The notes: generated by a model from the sequence alone, not told the origin. 64,000 nucleotides of DNA from Annona cherimola (GCA_030490835.1 CM059971.1:39728012-39792011); one strand, 5' to 3'; counted from the stretch's first letter, positions 34,869 through 48,200 are shown. Translations and numbers: made by a program.

Positions 34869-35791
34869 ACTCTAAATTTTCATACTTTGTGGTTTTTTTT
34901 TGCTTTTTGTATGACATGAACATTGAACTCTCAAAACTCCTTGTATTGAATTTGTATTTTTTATTTATTTAGGGAGGCTTTTAGAGTGCAAAATTCATGT
35001 TATGGGTTTTCTTTTATACATGTAAACTTAAAAGCATGTTATGTCAACACTTTTATAATGATAAGTGCATTTTTGGGTACATGACTCTATTTTGCTTTAG
35101 TTTGAATATGTGTATTTATTGGTCTTGGACTCATATGTTGTATCCTCTTGTGAGTTTAAGGTTTTACATTAACATCACGTAGGAAAGGCTTTTTAGCTTT
35201 GATAATTTTGCTGGTATACAGGTTTTAAATGATGGAAAATAGTAGTTAGGATTGTCCATCTATATTTATTATTATCATTATTATCTCTTTTTTTTCTTTG
35301 GAAAAAAATACAAAAAGGAAAATGACGTATAGGATGGGCATATTTTTTTTTATCTTCAACTTTTCTCTTTTTTTTTGGTAAATACATGCTTCATTTTCCT
35401 TTCTTGTTTTTTTTAGGCAGAAGGAAAGAGATGTGAAATGAAATAATAAAATGGTCTAAAAATAATTTTTTAACTAAGTATGAAATAGAGTGTTGGATTA
35501 GATGAACTATATGTAGGATTGATAAAAGAAAATTATAGAAGAGGAAAAAAAATGAGAGAAACGGGATGCAACAGTTTTTTTTCTTCTTCTTTTTTTTTCT
35601 CTTTTTTTTAAAAAAAGGAAAATGGAAAGTGATTAAGAAAATATTAGAATGGAACAACAGACAGATGTATGCACCCAATTTTTTTTATAAAAGGGAAAGA
35701 TGATGCAAAGGACGAGCAGGAGTTTTTTTTTATCTTCCCCTTTTCCATAGGACACAAGTGATCTATTGTCTAAAAACTTGAGAGAAACTAA
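34869..35791. other. Tat region between the antisense gene and integrase
   Basis: No gene seen. 35280-35740 has poly-T/poly-A blocks with GGAAAATGGAAAG and GACGAGCAGGAG, resembling the repeat units of the Tat LTR. Confidence 0.5.
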
Positions 35792-36720
35792 TTATTGAAA
35801 ATATTTTTTCACGTGATCCGTGCTTACTAATTCTGCTATCATGGATTCCTCAGACCGAGATATTATCAAAGCTCCATTATCTAATACTTCTTTTACTATC
35901 CATGGTCCTTCCCATTTAGGTCTAAATTTACCTCTTTTATCTGATGGTTGAGGTACAAAGATTTTTTTTAACACTAAATCTCCTTCTTGAAACCCGCGAG
36001 GCTTTATATTTTTATTGTATGCTTTTGCCATTCGTTGTTGATAAGCATACATATGTGATAATGCTCTTATCCATTTTTCATCTAAAAGATCTAATTGCAT
36101 GAGTCGGGCATCAATCCATTCTTCTGAACTTATGTCGTTTTCTCTTAAAATTCTCAAAGTTAGTATTTCTACTTCAATTGGTAGTACTGCCTCCATCCCG
36201 TATGTTAGCGCATATGGGGAAAATCCTGTTGCGGTTCTAATTGATGTTCTGTAGGCCCATAGGGCGTATGGTAATTTATCTGCCCAATCCCTGTAACTTT
36301 CCACCATTTTTCCTAATATTTTAATCAAAGTTTTATTAGCAGCTTCCACTACCCCATTAGCTTGTGGTCAATAAGGGCTTGATTTATGATGTTGAATTTT
36401 ATACTGTCGTAAAAATTCTTGCATTTTTTGACTTGTAAATACTGTTCCGTTATCGCTAAGCAAAATATTGGGCACGCCAAACCTTGTCAAAATATTATGT
36501 TTTATAAATTTAATAACATGATTGGTATTAATTTTTGGAAAAGAAGTAGCTTCTACCCATTTAGTAAAGTATTCCACTGCTACTAGAATATACTCATGGT
36601 TATTTGATGATTTTGGTGATATTTTTCCTATAATATCTATTCCCCATGTTGATAATGGCCAAGGAGTGGTCATATTGTGTAATTCGTTAGCCGGAGTGTG
36701 GATAAGGTTCCCGTGCTCCT
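35792..36720 (-). pseudogene. Tat integrase, catalytic core and C-terminus, two stops
   Basis: On the minus strand: WGIDIIGKISPKS (first catalytic Asp), LLSDNGTVFTS (second Asp), and PQANGVVEAANKTL with the catalytic Glu. The conserved PYALWAYRTS and GFSPYALTYGMEAVLP blocks of gypsy integrases follow, then a C-terminal domain with FRPKWEGPWIVKEVLDNGA. A TAG just after the zinc region (36719-36721) and a TGA before PQANG (about 36369) break the frame. The enzyme would insert cDNA into the host genome. I see no chromodomain at the end, as expected for Tat elements. Confidence 0.93.
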
Positions 36721-37954
36721 AACACTTGGTGCATTTGTTAACAAAATGAGCACAGTCTCGTTCTAAAGTTAACCAATAATAACCTTGGCGTATAATTTTC
36801 TTTGCGAGCATCATTCCATTCATATGGGAACCACATTCTCCTTCATGTATTTTAATCATTATTTCCTTAGCTTCTTCTTCATCCACACATCTTAGTAATA
36901 ATTGGTTATAAGATTTACGGTATAATATATCGTCAATTATTGCAAAGTGATAGGCTAGTCTTCTAATAATGCGCTTATCTGCAGAATTTGCATATTCTTT
37001 AAAGGTTTGATCTTTGACATATTTCTTTATGTCGTAATACCAAGGTTTTGGTTTATCTTTTGCAATACTTTCTTCTCCTATAGACAGACAATGGGCTGGG
37101 TCATTTGCTATGTATATTTGAACTTCTTGTGAAGCTAACCCATATGGGATATCTATAACTGCGGATAAGCTGGCTAAGGCATCTGCTATCTGGTTTTGAT
37201 TTCTTGGACTATATGTAAAAGTAATTTCTTCAAATTGACTTACAAACTTGGCTAAAGCAATTTGGTAGGGTTTCAATTTTTTATCTCTAGTTTCCCATTC
37301 TCCCGTGGATTGATTAATTACTAATTGTAAGTCTCCAAATATTTGTAATTTATTTGCCCCCAAATCATAAGCTTCTTTAATACCAGTTAGACATGCTTCA
37401 TATTCTGCAACATTGTTGGTGCATGTAAACAAGATTTTTCTTGCTATCATAATAGGTAGCCCTTTAGGGTCATATAAAATTATTCTTATCCCTCCACCAT
37501 TCATATTCCGTGCACCATCGAAATACATTTTCCAATGAGTAGCTTCTGTCTCCTCATCTATAGTTAGGATGTTTTCATCTGGAAATTGGTCTTGTAAAGG
37601 TTGAAAATCTGGTAAGGCTTGTGCAGCTAAATAATCGGCTAATACCTGCCCTTTGACCGCTTTTTGTGTTACATAAACAATGTCAAATTCAGTAAGAAGT
37701 AATGGCCATTTAGGCAGTCTTCCAGTAAGAGAAGTTTTTTGACACAGATATCTAAGAGGATCTTGTTTAGAAATTAGCAAAACCGTTCTTGACATAATAT
37801 ATTGTCTCAATTTAAAAATAGCTATAACCAATGCTAAGCATACTTTTTGTATTTTAGGATATTTAATTTCAGTGGGCGTGAATTTTCTACTAAAATAATA
37901 AATGGGTAATTCTTTTTTGCTATTAGTATCACATTGCCCTAATACTCCTCCCAT
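36719..37954 (-). pseudogene. Tat RNase H, second (archaeal-type) RNase H and integrase zinc region
   Basis: 411 codons are open on the minus strand. The first part is the gypsy RNase H following RT (YYFSRKFTPTEIKYPKIQK, LRQYIMSR). After a linker, WKMYFDGARNMNGGGIRIIL begins a second RNase H, with VAEYEACLTGIKEA carrying the conserved Glu, FGDLQLVINQ a further Asp, and NQIADALASLSA near the end. This dual RNase H is a hallmark of the Tat lineage. The C-terminus is the integrase zinc-binding region, HEGECGSHMNGMM with CAHFVNKCTKC. It is joined to RT by a frameshift at about 37955. Confidence 0.94.
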
Positions 37955-37956
37955 AT

Positions 37957-39118
37957 CTATGGTGTAATTGATAAATATAAAATTAATGGGTTATCTATAG
38001 TAGGCGGCGTTAATATAAGTGGATTTGAAAGGTAGGTTTTGATTTTATCGAAAGCCAATTGACAGTCTGCTGTCCATTTTTTAGGAGAATCTTTTCTCAA
38101 AAGTTTGAATATTGGTTGGCATGTCAAGGTTAACTTTGAGATGAATCTGCTAATGTATTGTAGTTTCCCTAAAAATCCTCTAATTTCTTTTTCGATTTTG
38201 GGCGGGAGCATTTCTAGGACGACTCTTACTTTTTCACCATCTACCTGTATTTGACCTTTGCTTACAATAAATCCTAACAATCGCCCTTTTCTAGCTCTAA
38301 AGACACACTTACTCGGGTTAAGTTTGAGTTGGAAATTTTCAATTCTATCAAATAATTTTTCTAAATTTTGTAAATGGTTAACAAAAGAATGAGAACGCAC
38401 GATAATGTCATCCACGTAAACTTCCACCTCCTTACCCATCATATCATGAAAAATAGTAGTCATTGCCCTCTGATGGTAGCTCCGGCATTTTTTAGTCCAA
38501 ACGGCATAACCTTATAACAAAATGTGCCCCATGGAGTGATAAAAGACGTTTTTTTTCTTGATCTTCTGGTGCCACTTTGATTTGATTATAGCCTGAAAAA
38601 CCATCCATGAAGGAAAACCAACTATATCTAGCTGTGCTGTCTACTAGGGTATCAATTTGAGGTAAAGAAAAATCATCTTTTGGACTTGCCTTGTTAAGAT
38701 CCTTATAGTCTACGCACATTCTAACTTTGCCATCTTTTTTTGGTACAGGTACAATATTAGCCAACCACTCAGGATAATGACTTACTCTTAAAAATCCAGT
38801 ATTATATTGCTTAATAATCTCATCCCTAATCTTAGGAACCCATTCCGGTTTTATTCTCCTGAGCTTCTATTTTATGGGTTTAATTTCCTTTTTTATCGGG
38901 AGTGTGTGAGTGATAAGATTTTCATCTAATCCGGGCATATCATTATAAGAAAAAGCAAAATTTATTAACCTTGATTTAAGGAGAGTTATCATCATATCTT
39001 TTTCTTCTCTGGATAGTTGTTTTCCTAACCTTAGCATTTTGGGGTCGTCTTCAGTTCCTAAATTGATGACTTCAAAATCTTCAGCGACCACCACGTCTTT
39101 GCCTTTCATTTTCTCCAT
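37957..39118 (-). pseudogene. Tat reverse transcriptase, several lesions
   Basis: On the minus strand: the pre-RT block NDMPGLDENLITHTLPIKKE ends in a stop at 38867. Then come LANIVPVPKKDGKVRMCVDY, DLNKASPKDDFSLPQIDTLV and SFMDGFSGYNQIKVAPED, which hold the first catalytic Asp. A frameshift near 38555 disrupts the ITPWGTF region. The last piece has VEVYVDDIIVRSHSF, with the metal-binding DD, and LLGFIVSKGQIQVD. This is typical Ty3/gypsy RT of the Tat type; it is no longer functional. Confidence 0.94.
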
Positions 39119-39124
39119 TTATTT

Positions 39125-39463
39125 TTACAATTCTTCCTCTCCTCCTCCCTTATTGTTGTTTTCTTTTGAGGATTCTATAGCTGTTTGGGCACAGTAAATG
39201 CTAGCCCAAAGTTCTTTTTCAGTGGGACCTCTTTTGTAACTTGGTGATGGGAGAGGAATTTTTTGTAAAGGGGTTGTTGAACAGGTTGGCATCGCGTACC
39301 ATCTATTTTCATTATTTCTTTTGCTTGTTTTGAAAGCATTTTTTTTCTCTTGATTGGTTGTATTTTGAATCATTAATATTGTATCTAGTTGTTCTTCTTT
39401 TATTAAATCATGTAAGAAAAACCCTGCGCTTAAGAAAATATTTTGCCTTTTAGTTTTCTTTAA
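39125..39463 (-). other. Tat protease-RT linker
   Basis: A minus-strand open frame of 82 codons (39373-39125) with no recognised domain, Lys/Asn-rich. In position it is the poorly conserved linker between protease and RT. Confidence 0.5.
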
Positions 39464-40480
39464 TCATGTTTCTTCCGGGTCATAACCCAGACCATATTTA
39501 TCTTCTTTTTCTTGAATATTGATTAAATTGGCTTTTGCTCCATGTCTTATTTTATATTGACTGATTTGCCTTTCTGCTGGTGTAATTACATATTTATCTG
39601 ACATTCGGGGTCCTGAGGGAATAAAATTAATATTTTCTATAAGTGATTCAGCGTGATTCATAAGCTTCTACTAGAGGAACTTCATGACTTGTATTTTCCT
39701 CCCTAGGAATGATTATTTCAGGGTCAGCGCTGATTACGACTATTCTTCCATTAGTTGCAAATTTAATTTTTTGATGTAGTGAGGATGGAACGGCGCCTAC
39801 CTGATGTATCCATGGCCTCCCTAGCAACATATTAAATGAAGCAGGTATTTCTAAGATTTGAAATGTTATAGTCATGTTTTCTGGCCCGATGGTTAAATTA
39901 ATATCTAACTCTCCCAGGGTATTCCTAATGGTATTGTCAAATGCTCGAACCCGAATATCATTTGGGCGAAGACCGTCCATGGGGATGCCTGATCTTTTAA
40001 TTGTCCTTAGTGGACATACGTTTAAACTAGACCCATTATCTATAGTTACAAATGGGGCTTCGAGATCTTTGTATTGGATTGTTATATTTAAAGCATGTGT
40101 ATGGCACCACCCTTCAGGTGGGAGTTCCTCATCTGTAAATGTGAGGGCATTTTGGGAGATAATTTGTCCTATCATGTGAGCCACTATTTATGGCTCAACC
40201 TCTTTTAAAATGTAAGCTTTATTTAATATTTTTGTAAAGGCCTCACGATGCAAAGTAGAAGTGCATAGTAGCTCCCATATAGAAATTTGTGCGGGCAGTG
40301 ATTTGAGTTGGGTAACTATATCATAAGTTGCATTTTCTCCTTTTTCAAAAATAGGAGGATTTTTATTTATTTCTCGCCTATTTATCCTCCCGTTTGGTTG
40401 AATATTTCCTATTTCTGAACATTCTGGAGGTTCCGGGTACTTCCATGGTACACGATGTGAGTCATAGGAAATTTTCTCCT
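39464..40480 (-). pseudogene. Tat gag-protease linker and aspartic protease
   Basis: On the minus strand, a linker with stops (SLPAQISIWELLCTSTLHRE, then LTFTDEELPPEGWCHTHALN) leads to the protease core FVTIDNGSSLNVCPL, where DNGS replaces the common DTG(S/A), as I recall for many Tat/Ogre elements. FNMLLGRPWIH follows, the conserved end of the domain. A frame change near 39650 separates the last 65 codons. The protease would cleave the gag-pol polyprotein. Confidence 0.9.
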
Positions 40481-40481
40481 C

Positions 40482-41986
40482 CTAATTTGTTACCCTCAAA
40501 TTTTTGAATCCTGGTAGAATCAAAGTTACTGTAGTAGTTGAGACATAATTACGAGGGTTTCTCTGTGGGGCAGCTTTTAGGATTATTTTGGGCTCCACTA
40601 TCCATATCATATTAAGCTTGAAAGTTTGACCCATATCGTAGTGTTCATGAGATATTAAATTTACTGTTCTTGGAGTGTCATTTTTATGTGTTGGTAGAGG
40701 ATTTTGTAGGACATTTTCATTTGGCACACTGTGATCTACTTTAATTCTCCCTTCGTCAATTAAATCTTGGATCACGTGCTTTAGGGAAAAATATCGATCA
40801 GTTGAGTGCCCCCTTCCTTGATGGTATGCGCAGTATTCTTCTTCTCTACAATTATTTGGTAGTGGGTTTGGTGGTGGTCTTGGCTGTAGTGGACTTAAAA
40901 TATTTTTCTTGATCAGCATGCTAAGGATATCTGTATATGACATCGCTATTCTAGTAAATTTCCTAAAAGGTTTTCTAGCCTCTCTTGGTTTTCCCCTCTC
41001 GGGTGCCCCGATTGTATTTATCTCTTGCACTTTATTTCCAATATTATTTACAACTTTGACTTCTGGCTTTTTCCTAACCACCCCGTTCTGATGAGGCCAT
41101 GGTGATATTACTCCTTGCCTTATTCCTGATTCTACTTGTTCCCCTGCTTGAATTAGCTGGGCAAAATTTGTATAGGGGCAGGAGATAAGGTAACCTGATA
41201 TACTGGGGTGAGTTGCATTTACTATTATGGATATTTGCTCACTCATGGGGAGGGGCACTTTCATCTTGGCAGCAAGAGCTCTCCACCTAGCAGCGAAATC
41301 AGAGAAAGTTTCATTTGGTTTTTGTATTAGACCTTCTAAGTCGACCCTTTTAGGTGCTGAGTTTAATCTATAGGAAAATCTTTCTAAAAATACTGATGAT
41401 AACTCTTTCCATGTTCTCATTTGCTTGTAATCTAATGACGTATACCATTCTAAAGCATCTTTTTTTAAACTATGTTGAAATAAGCGTATTAAAATTTCCT
41501 CCTTTTTTACTAAAGGGTACAGGATTCCGCAATAAGCTTTTAGGTGGGCCCTAGGACATGAGTCTCCTTCATAATGGGGTAAAGCTGGTATTTCAAATTT
41601 ATCAGGTAGGGTAATATTACGAAAAGGACATAGATCTTCAATTTTTGAAGATGGCAACCCTTCCCCACCATGTAGCCTTACTTTGTCATCTAATTGCTTT
41701 AATTGGGCTTGGAGAGTTTCTGTTACTTTCTCAATTTTATCTGTGGTATGTTTTAAAATTATTTCTTCCTCTTCATAATGATCTATTTTTTTTCTTTATT
41801 TGTATTACTAGTGGATACGCCTTCTCTGTTATCTTCTGAATTCTTTGTTGGGTGCAAACTTTCTAACTTTTCTAGGAACTTAAGCAACATTCCCTCTAAT
41901 TTATCTACACGTTGTGTCACATTAGTGAGGTCTGTAATCGGATGATTTGAGGATGATCCTCCCCTGTTTTGTGTTGCTTCAGCCAT
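40482..41986 (-). pseudogene. Tat gag
   Basis: The minus-strand start MAEATQNRGGSSSNHP (41986) is followed by a coiled-coil-like stretch (RVDKLEGMLLKFLEKLESL). After breaks near 41780 and 41660 the main 391-codon frame carries the Tat gag domain: LIRLFQHSLKKDALEWYTSL, TWKELSSVFLERFSYRL, ETFSDFAARWRALAAKM. A zinc-finger-like YCAYHQGRGHSTDR with HVIQDLIDEG lies near the end, its final Cys replaced. Gag forms the particle. Frame breaks indicate decay. Confidence 0.9.
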
Positions 41987-42284
41987 TTTTGTTTGATTTG
42001 TTTTGGACCTGGTGACTACTGGACTACGGGATGGTAATATTCTCTTTTTATGTGCTATTCTTGCTATATGGGTAAATTTTTAATACTAAGTGATGCTTAA
42101 GTTCTATGGATCTCTCACAAAGGGCTACAAAAAAGATTTTTTTTATCTCCTTTTCAAAAAGGGCGTTAGAATCTTTTTCTTCAAAACTTTTACTTATTTT
42201 TTTCCTTTTTTTAAAAAGAATTTTTTTTAGAAAAATACTCTCCTTGAGATTTTACTAAAAAAATGAAAATTAGCACTCCTAGTT
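41987..42284 (-). other. Tat RNA leader between PBS and gag
   Basis: About 300 bases with T-rich runs and no ORF. The extra ORF1 that true Ogre elements carry here is absent. Confidence 0.6.
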
Positions 42285-42304
42285 AGTCCCCAGTGGAGTC
42301 GCCA
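42285..42304 (-). promoter_or_regulatory. Tat primer-binding site
   Basis: On the minus strand TGGCGACTCCACTGGGGACT lies three bases after the LTR end. It starts with the universal TGG. To my recollection this matches the tRNA-Arg-type PBS of Ogre-like elements; the exact tRNA was not verified. Confidence 0.8.
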
Positions 42305-42307
42305 AAC

Positions 42308-45239
42308 TGTAGCACGTGATTTTTAGCGTACTACGATGGGCCGACGAATGGGCCTAAAAAGTGTAAGGTAGGCTCATATAACCATGAACTAAAATGAGGA
42401 AATAAAATATGCATACACCAGAGAAGAGAATAAGTATGACATACAAATTAACGAGTTAGCGGGTTAGACATGATGTAAGTCAGATATAAAAATTAAACGT
42501 GCAAAAATAAAAAATATAAACGGTGTAGAAAAGGGGTTCAAGATTAGAAATGGAAAAAATGTAAAAGGTATAGACATGGGGGTTAAAGAAGGGAGATGCA
42601 AGCGTTAAGGCTTTTAGATGATGCAAGTTTTTAGAGATTTTTAAATGATGCGAGTTAGTCAAACACAAACATGTATCTCAATTAGACGCAATTAGCAGTT
42701 AGTAATATGTGTATAAATATTGATAAAATTTAATATATTAACTTTTGGAGTCGCCACTAACCATATAACGGTGGTTAGTCCGTGTACAATAAGGCACTGA
42801 AATACAGAGATTTTCTGGGTGAATTCACAAGTAGAAAAAAAATACAACTTTATTTTTCTAGTACATCGTTCCTAGGAGTGCGAAAAATATATATATATTT
42901 TTTTTATGTAAAAGCTCAGGAGGGTTGGTGCGGGAATTTATTCCCTAGGCTTTTTTTTTAGGCCCTAACTCAATCTGAAAGTTGGATGCGGGTAGTTGTT
43001 CTTATTGCATGGAAATAAAATGTTTCTTATGATGATTTGATTTAATGTTTTTTTTATATTCGTTTCATAAATATAATGACATATACTTGTTGCATATATA
43101 TAAAAAATTTTATGAGCAATTAAAAAAAAACTAAAAAAAGAGTTTCAACAGTAGCTTTGTTTTTTTTTTTTGAAGTGTGCTGGTGCTTTTTTTGGAAAAT
43201 GAAAAAAAAGAAAAACGAGAGAGAGGCTATGATGCTAAAAAAAGGACGGGCTGGAATTCCTTTTCCTATTCTGTTTTTATTTATTTATTTATTTTTGAGA
43301 AGATAACACAGATTTTTGGAGCAGGTGAAGAATGGTGGGTTTTTTTCTTAAAAAAACGAAAAATGAAAAGGAAGAAAAGAGGACGTCGCGGAGCCTGTTT
43401 GTTTTTTTTTTTAAAAAAGAAAAAATCAACAAAAAAAGAAAAATGAAACGGAGAAGGAGGATAACGAGTCGATGGGGTTTTAGCGCTCTTTGATTTTTTT
43501 TAAAAAAAATGTGCTGGAGATTTGTTTTCTTTTGATTTTTTTAAAATAAAAAAAATGAAAATGAAAATAAACGGGAAAAGGGATGATGCAATGGGAAATA
43601 AGTATTTATATATATGTGTATTTATAAAAATTTTGAAAGGGATGGCGATGAAATAACGCACTGGAGGTCTTGGGTATTTATTTTTTTATATTGAAAAAAA
43701 TGAAAATGAAAAGGAAAGAAAGAAGGCGTGCGATAACTTATTTTTTTAAAAAAAAATAAAACGAAAATGAAAAGGAAAGAAAGAAGGCGTGCTGGGCTTG
43801 TTTGTATTTTTTTTAAAAAAAATGGAAAGGAAGATAGAGGACGCGCTGGTGCGTTTTGCTTTCCTTTGATATTTATTTATTTTTTTACCGATGAAAATAA
43901 AAAAGGGGTGAACGGAGGACGTGTTGGAACTTCGTTTTTTTTAAAAAAAAAATGAAAAATGACAAAGTGAAGAGAAAGGACTTGCTGGAGCCTTTTTTTT
44001 TAATGGAAAACAAAAAAAAAACAAAAAGAAAAAAATGAGAGGAGCGGTAATGCAAGAGAAAACGGAATGGGCTGGAGTTTCTGGTTCTGCGTTGTTTCTG
44101 TTTTTTTTTTTTTTTTTTTTGAGAAGAAAATGCACTGAATGGAAATCTGCCTCTATTGGGTTTTTGGAGCAAAGGAAAAGTGGTGGTTTTTTTTTTGGAT
44201 GCTTGCCCCCCCTGGAAATGAGGGTAGAGTGGGTCCTTTTATAGGATTTTAAGTTTGAGATTTGCATTTTGGTATCTTCTTTTGATTTATTTTGCACAAC
44301 CCCATATTTCCTCCTTTTTGCAAAATTCTAACAAAAATAGGCTTTTTAGTAATTTTATGAGTGGTTTTTGAAAACCACCCATGGGGCCCATGGTTTTGCT
44401 TGGCTAGTAAGTCAAATCTTTTTTAGCCCTTGATTTTATGTATTTTTGGCCTTTTATTTATATCTTGATTATTAAATATTTTCCTTGATCTTAGATGGGG
44501 CCCATATTTAATAATGTCCCTTAATCATTTTGAAGGTTTAGATATACATTTAATGGGTTAGATTTTGTAGTTTTCATATATGATTTGAAATGTTGCAATT
44601 TTTCCTCCTTATTTGGTCAAATTCATTTTGACCATTAAAATTTCACAAAATATTAATTATTCATTTAATCCAAACCGTTCATCATGTCAATTCTGTTCCA
44701 ATTATCTTGAGAAAGTATCCTTCACTTCATCTTGAATGCGAATTGCCCTTGATCTACCATATGGATTAGTGGTCGTTACCTCCGTAGTGGGCTTAAAGCA
44801 TTGAAGGCCCATGGATCCTACACAATTTTGGGCTTGCAAATATGGGTGTGTTTGGTTGGGGGTAAAACTTTTGATGAAAAGTTTTTGAGATAGAAGTTGT
44901 CACATTGATAGAAAATGATGTGATATAATAGGAGTAATGATGAGAAATAAAGAGAATAAAGTTAAAATAGATAGGTTAGTTGTATAGATAGTTGTGTAGA
45001 AATGATTGAAAAGTAGGGTAGCTTGTATAGGAAAATGTGAAAAAATAATTAAAAAATAGAGTAGTTATGGAGAGTGAAAAGTTTTAGATTGAAAAGTTTT
45101 GGTTGACATGTTTATATCCCAAACAAACACGCCCTATATGGGTAAAAATACAAAATGAATCCATAAAACCTTGAATATGTAGAACAAATGATAGTAAGCC
45201 CATTTGAAATTTTATTATTATTTTTATGGGGTGTCAACA
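42308..45239 (-). repeat. 5' LTR of the Tat element (2932 bp, including a MITE)
   Basis: Matches 23965-26609 end to end, apart from the 291 bp MITE. It contains the same poly-T/poly-A repeat units (about 43150-44120). Short open frames here come from the purine-rich repeats. Confidence 0.93.
44844..45134. mobile_element. 291-bp MITE in one Tat LTR
   Basis: Termini GGGTGTGTTTGGTTGGG and CCCAAACAAACACGCCC form an imperfect terminal inverted repeat around an AT-rich core. The other LTR has CAAATATATGGG where this one has CAAATAT-element-TATATGGG, so a 3-bp TAT duplication flanks a clean insertion. Size, ends and 3-bp duplication fit a Tourist-like (PIF/Harbinger) MITE. Confidence 0.88.
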
Positions 45240-45244
45240 AACAT

Positions 45245-48200
45245 GCTAGCATGATTTTTCATTCATAAACTTGGAATCACATCATTTTTCATAACATTTA
45301 TCAAAGAAATTTCATAATACCACATGGTAACGAAAACATTATTTCAACACAATTTAACTAAGGAATGACCATCCTTAAATACATTAGAAATAATTCCCAC
45401 AATTTCATCAAAATAAGTTAGATCAAAAATTTCATTTAGGTAAACAATTTAGAAAATAAAAAAATCATTTATAAAATTTGCTTGCTTACCTGTGTTTCCT
45501 TGGCTTTCCAAATCTGCTTTTTCTTTGCCTTTGCCTACATAAGAATAATATAATTTTTCATATATTTCTTTTCCTTGCATCTCATTTTGTTTTCCTACCC
45601 ATTTTCATTAACATATATCATTCATTTGACTTCTCAAGTCATTATGCATCTATAACACATATTTGCACATTCCATCAGCTATTACATATCATATTCAATC
45701 TTATAAGTAGGGTAACCATTCAACCATATAATAATCATCCAATAATTATTATTTATAGGTTCATTATTTTTCATTCACCATTTTTCACTTATTTTCCAAA
45801 AATTCATACATCGGTGCTCATTTTTAGCACATGTCGTTGCCTTAAACCTCATTAATTAATTCCAAAATTTGAAATTAACATCATAAAATATAAAAAGAAA
45901 TATAATCATAAAATTCATCATATTTTCATGTATTTTTCATAAAATTAAATTTCATAAGTCATTCATCATCCATGCATATCTATCCATTCACATATGCCCA
46001 TTTGGCAACACATACATGATGCATTTCATAAAATTTTTCAAGTCAGCAATTTAATCCACATTTCAGCATGATAATTATCCTTAACTACCACCGTATTTAG
46101 GGCATTTCTATGGAACTTAAATCTACTAATCATAGGTTTCCAAAACAGCAACTTTGGAACCCATTTTTCACACGTTTAACATGTCTTTTGACACATAACC
46201 CTAAGCAGTTGTATAAATCCAAATTTTCAGAAATTAACCCCAATTTTCTTAATCCAAATCTAGGGTATTAAAACATATTTATTATGCATAAATAAACATT
46301 TCTCAAAACAGCAAGTTGTTTACCCGTTTCGGGTCCCATTTTCACTCCATTTAGACATCATCTTATAAAATCCATAAAAATCAGATTTGGGGCTTATCTT
46401 CCCAAATCCTTTTGGACATAAATAATACCCTAACCCTAGGGTATTTTAACCTACATATCTTCCATAAATCATGCAATCCTATTTTCATACCATTTTTAGC
46501 ATCAAAATGAAGAAATCGGGTCATATACGTCACTTTGCATTCCATAGTTTCTAAAATTCATGACTTAAGCTTAAATCAACATATGTATTTCATTAAAAAA
46601 TGATTCATAGCCTAAACTTATCATTCATTCCATACAACAACTTTTCATTTAAATTTGGGTTTTATGAAGTTGAGTTTTCAACTCATATCTCACTCTAATC
46701 TTCATTTTCACTACACAAATCATTAAAATTCTTTCATATAACTTAATACCCATTCAATATTTGATCATAGGGAATATTAAACCATTTTTTAAGGGAACTT
46801 CATGCATCAATTTCATATTCAAAATCTTAGAGTTTAAAACTCAAAATGAAAAGCTCAACTTAACACAATCAACTTACTTAATTGATGCAAAACAACCCTA
46901 ATCACTTGAGATACTCTTCTCCTCCAAATTCCCATTTCTTTTTCCTTCCTTTTTTCTTCTATTTTCCTTCCTCTTTGCTGGGCTAGGTCTGGACGTGACT
47001 TGCTGTTGTGGGGAGAATGAGTTTGAGCACTTAGAAAATTTTCACAAAGCTCTCTTGGGGCTGGATTTGCTCCAGCCGTGGGCCCCACTTGGGGCTGATT
47101 TTCCACACTATTAAATGTGAATTTATCCCCCTAATGTGCTGGACAATTTATAGCCTAGTAAATTCATTTTTACCATTTTTTTAAAAACCAAAAATCTGCT
47201 CCAAATCAAGGCCATCCAGCTGCCCCCTTTGCATGTCCCTTGCTGCTATCCATTTTCAGATTTTTCCCATTTTTTAACCCTAATTTATGGGTAAATCATA
47301 CACCTAATTAACCTTTAATTTAATCATTAATTTGGATTTAAAAAATTAGCAAAAATTATTACAGCAGCATCAAACAGTGCACGTCCATATGCAACCATGC
47401 TGTCCACGTTTTTCACCTTCAATGGCAGCTGCATTTCATAAATTTGTGTAGGGAATTTCACATGATTAAATGCATATTCTTGTCTCCCTACATGTCAGCT
47501 ATGTGAGTGCATATTTTATAAAATTAAAAAATTTAAAAAAACAGCAGTAGCAGCCCCTTGGATGTCCCTCCAATGCCACATACCCTATGCTCACTTTGAG
47601 CATTTTCTAGCTTCATAATGGTGGACGTCCTTTGCTGGATATTACTTGGATTTTTTCAAAACATAATAATGCATAAAATACCCTGAAAATGAGCTTCATT
47701 TGACATCTATTTTTCCATTAAAATCATGCATTAATTCCATGTACTCTAGCATTTAATACATGGTACTCTTGAGGTGCAAAAGTTAACTATGAACACCTTT
47801 TTCAATGCAGGTATTTTCCCAACATGTTATGCTTAATCTAAACCTTCCAAAATATGCATCTCATAATTTCATATAACCTTTCAAATTTCATCTCAATCCG
47901 ATTTTCCTAGCTCAAGTTATAGCCGTTTGAAGTTAACGGTTGGATTTGAGATATGATCAATAAATCATAACATTAATTTCATCAAGAATTTTTAAAACCT
48001 CATAATTCCATAATACCAAGCCCAACGTTATCAACTTCCATCTCAAATTTCACTCGAGTGCGCCTTACAGCCGTTGAGTTATGAATTTTCTAGTGCTTTT
48101 CCACTAAACTTGACAATTATCATTTAAATCCTCACAATTCATATTAAATAATTCAAAATAATTATCCATGATGTGTTGGTGTATTTTAATCACCAACAAT

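Larger units (their letters stand above)
23965..45239 (-). mobile_element. Complete Tat-lineage (Ogre-like) Ty3/gypsy retrotransposon, 21.3 kb
   Basis: TGTAGC...TCAACA ends with a perfect 5-bp target duplication AACAT. Minus-strand order: 5' LTR (45239 to 42308), PBS, gag, protease, RT, RNase H, a second archaeal-type RNase H, integrase, a 9 kb 3' region holding an antisense gene and a captured gene fragment, PPT, 3' LTR (26609 to 23965). The large size, PBS TGGCGACTCCACTGGGGACT, DNGS-type protease and dual RNase H place it in the Tat/Ogre group. Multiple stops and frameshifts make it non-autonomous. It inserted in a gypsy-2 LTR. Confidence 0.94.

Noticed and set aside
43177..44244. Several Lys-rich or Phe-rich ORFs in the Tat LTRs (also 25350-25801)
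   Set aside because: Low-complexity translations of poly-A/poly-T and AAGGAAAG repeats, present in both LTRs on both strands.
46855..47106. 83-codon minus-strand ORF as a host gene
   Set aside because: It lies within the gypsy-2 LTR, has no recognisable domain and its inverted counterpart does not preserve the frame.
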